Positions 23,278 to 29,339 of a stretch of DNA of 29,339 nucleotides are shown here, one piece after another. Position numbers and translations under genes: made by a program. The notes beneath the pieces are model-generated. The model worked only from the letters and a program-made list of their open reading frames with translations, did no database searches and was not told where the DNA came from. The stretch spans positions 1 to 29,339 of the forward strand of contig JAQBNQ010000238.1 in NCBI GenBank assembly GCA_028288545.1, given 5' to 3'. This stretch comes from Bacteroidota bacterium (GTDB taxonomy: Bacteria > Bacteroidota > Bacteroidia > Chitinophagales > LD1). The first letter of the stretch is position 1, and every line of letters begins with the position of its first letter.

Positions 23278-23852
23278 GCGGTTTGTTTGCCGGAGTTAAC
23301 AAATAGTTCACAGGCCTTCTCTAAAGTGTGGGCCACGTCAAAAGCATCATCTAATTTTTTTCCGATGCAAACTACTCCATGGTTAGCCATCAGCGCGGCA
23401 TTCGAGGCTTCAATGCATTTTTCCGTTTCAACAGTAATTTTTTTTGAGTTGGGTAAGGCGTAGGGTGCTGTCTTAATTATTTTTCCGCCTAAAATGCGTT
23501 CGTGTCCAGCATCTAAAACAACAAGATTTTTTTGCGCTGCTGCCACAATTGAGGCATTCATCTGGTGAGTATGAATCACGGCGTTAATATGCGATCGTGT
23601 TTTATAAACCCGTGCGTGTAGTTTTAATTCCGACGAGGGTTTTAAGTGCCCTTCAAATTTGAGGGTGTAAAAATCTACCAATACCATATCGGCGGGTGTC
23701 AACTCATCATACTTTCTCCCGCTTGGCGTAATAACCATTTCACGGTCGCTTATCCGCACACTTACATTACCCCAAGTGCGGGCAGCCAATCCTTCTTTCA
23801 ACAATTTTTTGCCGGCGGCGCAAACTATAATTTTTGCTTCTTCAATACTCAT
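23274..23852 (-). CDS. Class II aldolase (L-fuculose-phosphate aldolase-like)
   Basis: The 192-residue product is a full-length class II aldolase/adducin-fold enzyme. Motifs seen are WGNVSVRI (27-34), ITPSG (41-45), the substrate-binding SSELKLH (73-79), zinc ligands H94 and H96 in VIHTHQMN, and H158 in MANHGVVCIG. These enzymes cleave or form sugar phosphates such as L-fuculose-1-phosphate. It lies three bases downstream of the aminotransferase gene and overlaps the aldolase-like gene after it. The sugar substrate is not fixed by the sequence. Confidence 0.9.
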   Translation of the reverse strand: MSIEEAKIIVCAAGKKLLKEGLAARTWGNVSVRISDREMVITPSGRKYDELTPADMVLVDFYTLKFEGHLKPSSELKLHARVYKTRSHINAVIHTHQMNASIVAAAQKNLVVLDAGHERILGGKIIKTAPYALPNSKKITVETEKCIEASNAALMANHGVVCIGKKLDDAFDVAHTLEKACELFVNSGKQTA

Positions 23853-23855
23853 TCC

Positions 23856-25307
23856 TTATTTCTCAATTGCTTTAAAAACATTTTCAAAGCGGTTTAGAGC
23901 ATCATCAACTACCTCATCGGTATCAGCCATGCTCATATACAAGCGGCTTCCGGCAAGTGTTACAACACCCTCGGCCATATAAGCAGCACCCATTTGTTCC
24001 ATCAGTTTTTTGCGGGCATCAATTTCTTTTAGCACCTTCTTTATTTTCAGGTAGTCAAGTTTTACGTATAGCGTTCCGGCAGTTTCTAAATGTACTATTG
24101 CCCCCTGGTTAAAAGCTACAAAGGGCAATGCATATTTATCTATCAAAGCATTTAAGCCTTTAGTAATTCTATCGCCTGCGTGACCTGCCTTTTCGCAGGC
24201 ATGGGTACGTTCAATCTCAACAAGCGTATGATACCCGGCGCAGCAACTAAGCGGGTTTGCTGCCATCGTTCCGCCCACCTTCACTTTCTTTCCTCCTTCT
24301 AAACCGGCCGCAAGTCCTAACATATATTCGCGCTTTCCGCCAATGCCACCTGCTGCGGGATATCCACCTGCAACTACTTTACCAAAAATGGTCAGGTCCG
24401 GTTTAACGTTTAAGTATCCCTGCGCTCCGCTCATTCCAATTCTGAAAGCAGTAACTACCTCATCAAAAATCAGCAGGGTTCCATACTTATCGCAAAGTGT
24501 CCGAACCTGCTGACAATATTCTTTATATAAAGGATAAGTGCCACTCTCAGGGCCCATAGGTTCCAATATTACAGCGGCCGTTCCTCCACGCAAGGTGTTT
24601 AAGCGCAGGTGCCATTCCAGGGCATTGATATTGTTAGGCGGAACCGATTGTGTGTGCCACGAACTTAAAAACGGAATACCCTTCGCATCAAAAATAAAAG
24701 TGCCCGGAACACGAAGACTGTAAACCATTTGGTCGCTCCAACCGTGATAAGCGCCGCCCATTTTAATGATCTTCTTTTTACCGGTAACCAATCGCGCCAA
24801 ACGCAGGGCACCCATTACAGCTTCGGTACCGCTGCCTAGCATACGGAACATCTCGACAGATGGCATGTTGCGGCAAATTATTTCAGCCAGCTTTAATTCA
24901 TATTCGTGAAACAGCCCTGTGCTGGGGCCACATTCATTAATCAGTTCAATAGATTTTTGTTTTACCAGTTCATAATTACTGCCTAAAACGGTGGGGCCAC
25001 CGGCCTGTAAAAAATCTATGTACCGGTTGCCGTCAATATCATATAGATAAGCGCCTTCGGCCTTTGTAAACGCAATGGGGAAGGGATAATTGAAGGCAAG
25101 ATTGTGTTGCACCCCACCCGGTATATACTTCTTCGCCTCCTCCATCATCACCTTGCTTTTGGCGCACTTTGTTTCAAAGTAGTTCAGGTACTTCTCCATC
25201 TGCGCAGGGGCAATCTTTACCAGGGGCAGCGAAACCAGTTTATTTAGTTTCCCGTAAATAGGCTTCACATCATGATACTCGCTTATCGAAAACCCGGAAT
25301 TGCTCAT
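23856..25307 (-). CDS. Class III PLP-dependent aminotransferase (GSAM-like)
   Basis: The 483-residue product is a class III aminotransferase, most like glutamate-1-semialdehyde 2,1-aminomutase relatives. It shows GSGTEAVMGA (158-167), GAYHGWSD (185-192), the PLP-binding Asp in IFDEVVTAFR (280-289, D282) and the Schiff-base Lys in FGKVVAGGYP (308-317, K310). An N-terminal extension of about 50 residues precedes the domain. Next to an aldolase and its partner, a role in making or breaking an amino sugar or an amino-alcohol is possible, but the true hemL would be expected elsewhere with heme genes. It starts the three-gene operon; the 259-base gap before it (25308-25566) holds repeats and a terminator. 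Confidence 0.85.
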   Translation of the reverse strand: MSNSGFSISEYHDVKPIYGKLNKLVSLPLVKIAPAQMEKYLNYFETKCAKSKVMMEEAKKYIPGGVQHNLAFNYPFPIAFTKAEGAYLYDIDGNRYIDFLQAGGPTVLGSNYELVKQKSIELINECGPSTGLFHEYELKLAEIICRNMPSVEMFRMLGSGTEAVMGALRLARLVTGKKKIIKMGGAYHGWSDQMVYSLRVPGTFIFDAKGIPFLSSWHTQSVPPNNINALEWHLRLNTLRGGTAAVILEPMGPESGTYPLYKEYCQQVRTLCDKYGTLLIFDEVVTAFRIGMSGAQGYLNVKPDLTIFGKVVAGGYPAAGGIGGKREYMLGLAAGLEGGKKVKVGGTMAANPLSCCAGYHTLVEIERTHACEKAGHAGDRITKGLNALIDKYALPFVAFNQGAIVHLETAGTLYVKLDYLKIKKVLKEIDARKKLMEQMGAAYMAEGVVTLAGSRLYMSMADTDEVVDDALNRFENVFKAIEK

Positions 25308-25371
25308 TTGATAAAAGGGATTTTGTGTTTTTTACAGAGGGAATAAATTTAGGAAATAAAAATAAGAGGGC

Positions 25372-25427
25372 AGACTTTAGATGCTAGACATTAGATATGA
25401 GACACTAGGCGCTAGATATTAGACAAA
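25372..25427. repeat. AGAC heptanucleotide repeat array
   Basis: Eight 7-base units follow each other: AGACTTT, AGATGCT, AGACATT, AGATATG, AGACACT, AGGCGCT, AGATATT, AGACAAA. It is intergenic, about 65 bases upstream of the aminotransferase start. The same motif forms the array at 9235-9269 inside a signal-peptide coding region. Confidence 0.75.
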
Positions 25428-25496
25428 GGCAAATTTATCTACTATCTTTCTGTTCGATGAAATGGATAAGCTGAACAAAGTCGAAGTCGGGAGCAC

Positions 25497-25530
25497 AAAA
25501 AAATCCCAGATGAACCTCAACCGGGATTTT
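25497..25530 (-). terminator. Intrinsic terminator after korB
   Basis: On the minus strand AAAATCCC (25530-25523) and GGGATTTT (25507-25500) are perfect 8-base inverted repeats with a 15-base loop, followed by more T (25499-25497). It ends the ferredoxin-korA-korB operon. Confidence 0.8.
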
Positions 25531-25538
25531 GTATTTGT

Positions 25539-25566
25539 CCTGAAATTTGAAACCTGAAAATCGAAA
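25539..25566. repeat. TGAAA heptanucleotide repeat against the korB stop codon
   Basis: Four 7-base units lie in a row: CCTGAAA, TTTGAAA, CCTGAAA, ATCGAAA. They end directly at the TAG stop codon (25567-25569) of korB. A relative of the array at 22644-22674. Confidence 0.7.
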
Positions 25567-26610
25567 CTAAACAATCGTCCAGGTCTTCTCTCCGCTCAAT
25601 ATTTTGTTCAAAGGTATCCTTGGTTTTTTAGCCTGTACCGCAGAAATCTGATCTGCAATTTGTTCATCTATGCAAGGGCGGTTTTCGGTATAGAAAACGC
25701 CGAATGGACGAGGGAAGTGATTTTCAGCAGAGCTGAAGTCGGCAAACTGCGCCAGGATAAATGATTTTGTTTTATCAGTTTCATCGTGTATCCACAAATC
25801 ATCTTTGCTTACGCTGCCGTCGGTTAAATCAACAATAACAGGTTTAAAGCCATCCAGCTTAACGCCTTTGTTATCGCTTCCGCCAAAAATAAGCGGCTTA
25901 CCGTGCTCAATAAAAATGGTCTCATCTTTCTTTGTCGCCTTATCGGTAAAAATGCCAAACACCTCATCATTAAATACAGGGCAGTTTTGGTAAACTTCAA
26001 CAAAGGCGGTACCATGATGTTTGTTAGCGCGGTTAATTACAAACTGCATATGCTTCGGGTCGCGATCCATGGTGCGGGCAAAAAAAGTACTCTTGGCACC
26101 TAAAGCTAATTCAGCCGGATTGAACGGCTCATCTATCGAACCATAAGGCGTTGATTTGGTAACAATACCCTTTGCCGAAGTTGGCGAGTATTGCCCCTTG
26201 GTCAATCCGTAAATTTCATTGTTGAACATCATTACTTTAATGTTCGGATTACGGCGCATCATATGTATAAAGTGGTTGCCACCAATGGATAGCAAATCAC
26301 CGTCACCGCTTATCATCCAAACATTCAGGTCAGGATTAGCTGCTTTAACCCCGGTTGCAATAGCCGGGGCGCGGCCGTGGATGCTATGCACACCATACGT
26401 AGCCATATAATAAGGAAAGCGCGAAGAGCAACCGATACCGGAAACAAACACATATTTTTCGCGTTCGCCGCCCATATCAGGCAGTACAGTTTGCACCTGC
26501 TTCAATATCGAATAGTCGCCACAACCCGGACACCATTTTACTTCCTGGTCGGATGTAAAATCCTTAGCAGTTAATTTTACGGGTGCTGCATTTTCAGTTA
26601 ATGTATCCAT
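25567..26610 (-). CDS. korB: 2-oxoacid:ferredoxin oxidoreductase, beta subunit
   Basis: The 347-residue product has the TPP-binding beta subunit layout: WCPGCGDYSIL near residues 27-37 with two Cys, the GIGCSSRFPYYM segment, then the TPP/Mg motif ISGDGDLLSIGGNHFIH and NNEIYGLTKGQYSPTS. It makes up half of the enzyme that oxidatively decarboxylates 2-oxoglutarate (or another 2-oxoacid) to acyl-CoA and reduces ferredoxin. Subunit order and sequence fit KorB, but pyruvate or branched substrates cannot be excluded. It starts five bases after korA ends. Confidence 0.93.
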   Translation of the reverse strand: MDTLTENAAPVKLTAKDFTSDQEVKWCPGCGDYSILKQVQTVLPDMGGEREKYVFVSGIGCSSRFPYYMATYGVHSIHGRAPAIATGVKAANPDLNVWMISGDGDLLSIGGNHFIHMMRRNPNIKVMMFNNEIYGLTKGQYSPTSAKGIVTKSTPYGSIDEPFNPAELALGAKSTFFARTMDRDPKHMQFVINRANKHHGTAFVEVYQNCPVFNDEVFGIFTDKATKKDETIFIEHGKPLIFGGSDNKGVKLDGFKPVIVDLTDGSVSKDDLWIHDETDKTKSFILAQFADFSSAENHFPRPFGVFYTENRPCIDEQIADQISAVQAKKPRIPLNKILSGEKTWTIV

Positions 26611-26615
26611 GCTAG

Positions 26616-28508
26616 TTATTTATTATACAGTTCAACGATCTTATTCTTCACTTCTTCGGTTGTAAACGGCATTCCCTGTACTTTGTTCAAACCCTCTGCA
26701 GGTATCAGGTATTTTGCCTTAATAAGCTGCAGCAATTGGCCGCAGTTCATTTCAGGTATAAGTATTCTATCGTAGTTGTTCAACAACTCGCCTAAATTTT
26801 TAGGGAAAGGATTAACGTGGCGCAAATGAACATGGGCTATGTCATATCCTTCTTCTAACAGTTCAAGTACCGCAGTTTTAATGGCGCCATGCGTTGATCC
26901 CCATCCCAGTACACAAAGTTTTCCTTTGTCTTTTCCGCTATCCGGTTTAGCAAACGGAATAAAGTCGGCGATCTTATTCACCTTCTCAGCCCTAAGCTTA
27001 ACCATCAATTCGTGGTTTAGCGAATCGTAAGAAACATTGCCTGTTTCATTTTGTTTTTCCAAACCGCCAATGCGATGCTCCAATCCTTTTGTTCCCGGCA
27101 CTACCCAAGGGCGAACGCCTTTGGCATTTCTTTTATATGGAAGGAATTTTCCGTCCGGATTATTATTTTCTGTAACAAAGTTTGCAGTAATAGGTGCCAA
27201 CTGATCTTCTGTTGGGAATTTCCAAGGCTCGGCGCCGTTGGCAATGTATCCATCGCTCAAAAATATAACCGGTACCATATGCTCCACAGAAATACGTACG
27301 GCTTCATACACCGCATCAAAACAATCAGCCGGTGAGGCAGCAGCAACAATAGGTAGCGGCGATTCACCGTGCCGGCCATACATGGCCATCAATAAATCTG
27401 ACTGCTCGGTTTTAGTAGGTAAACCTGTTGACGGCCCACCACGTTGTATGTCGCATATAATTAAAGGAATTTCAAGTATCAGGGCAAGTCCCATGGCCTC
27501 AGTTTTCAAAGCCATACCGGGTCCCGAGGTAGTAGTAATTCCAAGGCATCCTGTATAAGCAGCGCCGATAGCCGAGCAAATAGCCGCTATCTCATCTTCC
27601 GCCTGAAAAGTTTTTATACCGTTTGATTTATACTTGGCCAGTTCATGCAACACATCCGATGCCGGGGTGATAGGATATGAGCCAAGGAAAATATCAAGCC
27701 CCGCTTTTTCGGCAGCAGCTATCAAACCAATGGCCAAGCCCTGGTTGCCTGAAATATTTCTGTACACTCCTGCCGGTAATTTAGCCGCAGAAATTTTGTA
27801 ACGGGTGGTAAATATTTCGGTGTTATCGCCGTAGTTCCAACCGCTTTTTAAAGCCAGGATATTTGCGTTAAGGACATCCGGCTTTTTAGCAAACTTTTCT
27901 ATCAGGTTTTGGATGGTAAACTCCATCGTTTTATCGAACATCCAAAACAGCACACCAAGCACAAACATATTTTTGCAGCGCTCAATATCCTTCATACCCA
28001 GGCCGGAATCTTTCAGGGCTTCCTTTGTGTGTTTGGTAACCTCAATTTTGTACACCTGGTAATTAGCAAGGCTGCCATCCTCTAAAGGGTTTGGCGAACC
28101 ATCCGGGTAGCCGGCCAACTTCAGATTTTTTGAGTCAAAGCCCGAGGTGTTGGCGATAATAATTCCACCCTTTCTTAAACGCGGAAGATCCACCTTTAAA
28201 GCGGCGGAATTCATGGCCACCAGCACATCATAAAAATCGCCGGGCGTAAAAATTTCCTTGCTTCCAAAGTGCACCTGAAAACCCGAAACACCAGCCAGTG
28301 TTCCAACCGGGGCGCGTATCTCTGCCGGGTATTCCGGAAAGGTACTGATGTCCTGCCCCAGCAGGGCGGCCGTGTCGGTAAATTGCATTCCGGTTAGTTG
28401 CATTCCGTCCCCCGAGTCTCCCGAAAAACGCACCACCACGCTATCTGTTTCTTTGGTAAGTGTACTTCGTGTGGGTTTTACTTCTGTTATTTCTTCCATG
28501 GTATTCAA
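26616..28508 (-). CDS. korA: 2-oxoacid:ferredoxin oxidoreductase, fused gamma-alpha subunit
   Basis: The 630-residue product has a gamma domain at about 25-200 (VVRFSGDSGDGMQLTG, AEIRAPVGTLAGVSGFQVHF) and an alpha domain at about 230-600, with the conserved YPITPASDVLHELA, AEDEIAA, TTTSGPGMALK and GPSTGLPTKTEQSDLL motifs. Fusion of gamma and alpha is usual in this family. With KorB it forms the heterodimeric enzyme that uses a separate ferredoxin, which fits the ferredoxin gene next to it. It supplies succinyl-CoA or its like and reduced ferredoxin. The 75-base gap to the ferredoxin gene holds the palindromic repeat. Confidence 0.95.
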   Translation of the reverse strand: MNTMEEITEVKPTRSTLTKETDSVVVRFSGDSGDGMQLTGMQFTDTAALLGQDISTFPEYPAEIRAPVGTLAGVSGFQVHFGSKEIFTPGDFYDVLVAMNSAALKVDLPRLRKGGIIIANTSGFDSKNLKLAGYPDGSPNPLEDGSLANYQVYKIEVTKHTKEALKDSGLGMKDIERCKNMFVLGVLFWMFDKTMEFTIQNLIEKFAKKPDVLNANILALKSGWNYGDNTEIFTTRYKISAAKLPAGVYRNISGNQGLAIGLIAAAEKAGLDIFLGSYPITPASDVLHELAKYKSNGIKTFQAEDEIAAICSAIGAAYTGCLGITTTSGPGMALKTEAMGLALILEIPLIICDIQRGGPSTGLPTKTEQSDLLMAMYGRHGESPLPIVAAASPADCFDAVYEAVRISVEHMVPVIFLSDGYIANGAEPWKFPTEDQLAPITANFVTENNNPDGKFLPYKRNAKGVRPWVVPGTKGLEHRIGGLEKQNETGNVSYDSLNHELMVKLRAEKVNKIADFIPFAKPDSGKDKGKLCVLGWGSTHGAIKTAVLELLEEGYDIAHVHLRHVNPFPKNLGELLNNYDRILIPEMNCGQLLQLIKAKYLIPAEGLNKVQGMPFTTEEVKNKIVELYNK

Positions 28509-28545
28509 AATGCTTTATGTGCATTATTTATTTTATCTCCAACTC

Positions 28546-28588
28546 ATGTATTAAGTCTCCCCTTTAGGGGAGATTTAGAGGGGTTATC
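28546..28588. repeat. Palindromic intergenic repeat, copy 2
   Basis: It begins with atgtattaagtc as copy 1 does and has a perfect 7-base hairpin, TCTCCCC (28556-28562), TTTA, GGGGAGA (28567-28573), then tttagaggggttatc. Its end covers the stop codon (28584-28586) of the ferredoxin gene. Confidence 0.8.
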
Positions 28589-28937
28589 CTTCAACGTGTA
28601 ATATGGCCTTCTTCTTTAAAAGGCTTTCTTCAGTTTCTACATTATCCAAATCGGCAACGCAACAGTCAACCGGGCAAACCGAGGCGCATTGCGGCTCGTC
28701 GTGAAAACCCTTGCACTCGGTACATTTATCGGTGACGATATAAAAGTAGTCGTCCGATACTGGTGTCTGACTGGCATCTGCATCTACATGCTGTCCGCTC
28801 ATTAACTGGTAGTCGCCGTGGGCACTTGTTTTGTCAGAAATTTTCCAACTATCTCCGTTAGCATAAATAGCCCCGTTAGGACAGGCCGGTTCGCAGGCTC
28901 CACAATTGATGCAAACGTCAGTGATCTTAATTGCCAT
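28584..28937 (-). CDS. 4Fe-4S dicluster ferredoxin
   Basis: The 117-residue product starts at the ATG at 28937 (MAIKITDVCINCGACEPACP); the earlier ATG at 28988 adds 17 residues with no ferredoxin match. The first cluster motif is C-I-N-C-G-A-C-E-P-A-C-P (residues 9-20). The second is CTECKGFHDEPQCASVCPVD, with the long spacing seen in 2[4Fe-4S] ferredoxins of the YfhL/alternative type. A 40-residue insert lies between them. It is likely the electron acceptor of the KorAB enzyme encoded next to it. It is divergent from nuoA, with a 180-base gap. Confidence 0.9.
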   Translation of the reverse strand: MAIKITDVCINCGACEPACPNGAIYANGDSWKISDKTSAHGDYQLMSGQHVDADASQTPVSDDYFYIVTDKCTECKGFHDEPQCASVCPVDCCVADLDNVETEESLLKKKAILHVEG

Positions 28938-29117
28938 AATCGATTTGTTTTGGGTTTTTAGTTTGATAACATTTTCTAAAAGAAACAAATTTGATTCAAT
29001 AGTTCAAATTGTGTACAAAAATTTTACATAAATAATTGTAAGTCGGTTTTATTTTATCATAATTGTTACCAGTACATTAAACGCTATTTGGTAATTTAGA
29101 TTATAAATCTGCAACTC

Positions 29118-29339
29118 ATGGGTTCAGCTTCTTTGATTTTACTTGCCATTTGCGGTGTGGCCTTTGCCGGTGGCGGCCTCTTGGTTTCGAGGCTGTTAGC
29201 TAAGGTAACAAATAACCCGCAAAAAGGCGAAGCTTATGAATGCGGGGTTCCAACCCGCGGAACTACCTGGAACCAGATGAATGTGGGCTACTACCTTTTT
29301 GCTTTATTGTTTTTGGTGTTTGATGTAGAACTGGTGTTT
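29118..29339 (+). CDS. nuoA: NADH-quinone oxidoreductase subunit A (partial, 5' part)
   Basis: The frame runs for 74 codons from the ATG at 29118 to the right edge without a stop. It has one N-terminal membrane helix, then the NuoA loop KGEAYECGVPTRGTTWNQ, with the conserved E-C-G, and the second helix with VGYYLFALLFLVFDVELVF, whose F-D-V-E is the family signature. NuoA is a membrane subunit of proton-pumping complex I. It is probably the first gene of a nuo operon to the right. Its promoter is not clear in the 180-base gap (28938-29117) to the ferredoxin gene. Confidence 0.96.
   Translation, partial: MGSASLILLAICGVAFAGGGLLVSRLLAKVTNNPQKGEAYECGVPTRGTTWNQMNVGYYLFALLFLVFDVELVF

Noticed and set aside
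25372..25427. CRISPR-like array
   Set aside because: The units are seven bases with no spacers of constant length and no cas genes are near, so it is a simple tandem repeat.

Overview
The window reads as a chromosomal segment of a Bacteroidota bacterium. The signs are: two secreted proteins with type IX secretion (T9SS) C-terminal sorting domains; several promoter -7 elements of the Bacteroidota form TAnnTTTG and few obvious Shine-Dalgarno sequences; a PID-CTERM-like mini protein; a fused-alpha KorA/KorB oxidoreductase; and simple-sequence repeats between genes. I see no phage, integrase, transposase, CRISPR array, rRNA or tRNA. The genus cannot be read from the sequence; a Chitinophagales/Sphingobacteriales-like member is a guess.

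Layout. 1-5.3 kb: 5' part of a PagL-like lipid A deacylase (runs off the left edge), a DUF502 membrane protein broken by a frameshift at a run of ten A, a secreted TPR protein, dnaN (DNA clamp), a PAP2-like membrane protein and a PaaG-type crotonase. 5.3-6.7 kb: trmB, an alkyltransferase-like DNA repair protein (active-site Cys replaced by Ala) and a PID-CTERM-like mini protein, all on the minus strand. 6.8-12.4 kb: a Kazal-domain T9SS protein ending in a strong terminator, then two secreted amidohydrolase-family genes carrying three amidohydrolase domains, two of which lack the HxH metal motif. 12.6-15.5 kb: a family 2 glycosyltransferase, then a short-chain dehydrogenase lacking its catalytic Tyr with a four-helix membrane protein, divergent from a HxlR regulator across a dyad-rich double promoter. 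15.6-19 kb: a T9SS M23 peptidase and an LTA-synthase-like membrane sulfatase/phosphotransferase.

19.2-22.6 kb is the least explained part. A coupled pair of small genes (75 aa and a nine-cysteine 135 aa protein) faces an AlgX/J-AlgI-like O-acetylation pair. Beyond that pair lies a decayed copy of the 3' end of the nine-cysteine gene in the same orientation, so the acetylation genes are bracketed by direct repeats. 22.7-25.3 kb: class III aminotransferase, class II aldolase and a second aldolase-like protein that has lost its zinc ligands, in one tight operon. 25.5-29 kb: 4Fe-4S ferredoxin, KorA and KorB, ending in a terminator. 29.1 kb: the start of nuoA, divergent, presumably opening a complex I operon.

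A recurring theme is short repeats (palindromic, heptanucleotide, octanucleotide) lying directly against the stop codons of minus-strand genes. One heptanucleotide array has a twin inside the signal-peptide codons of an amidohydrolase gene. No intergenic gap exceeds about 260 bases.
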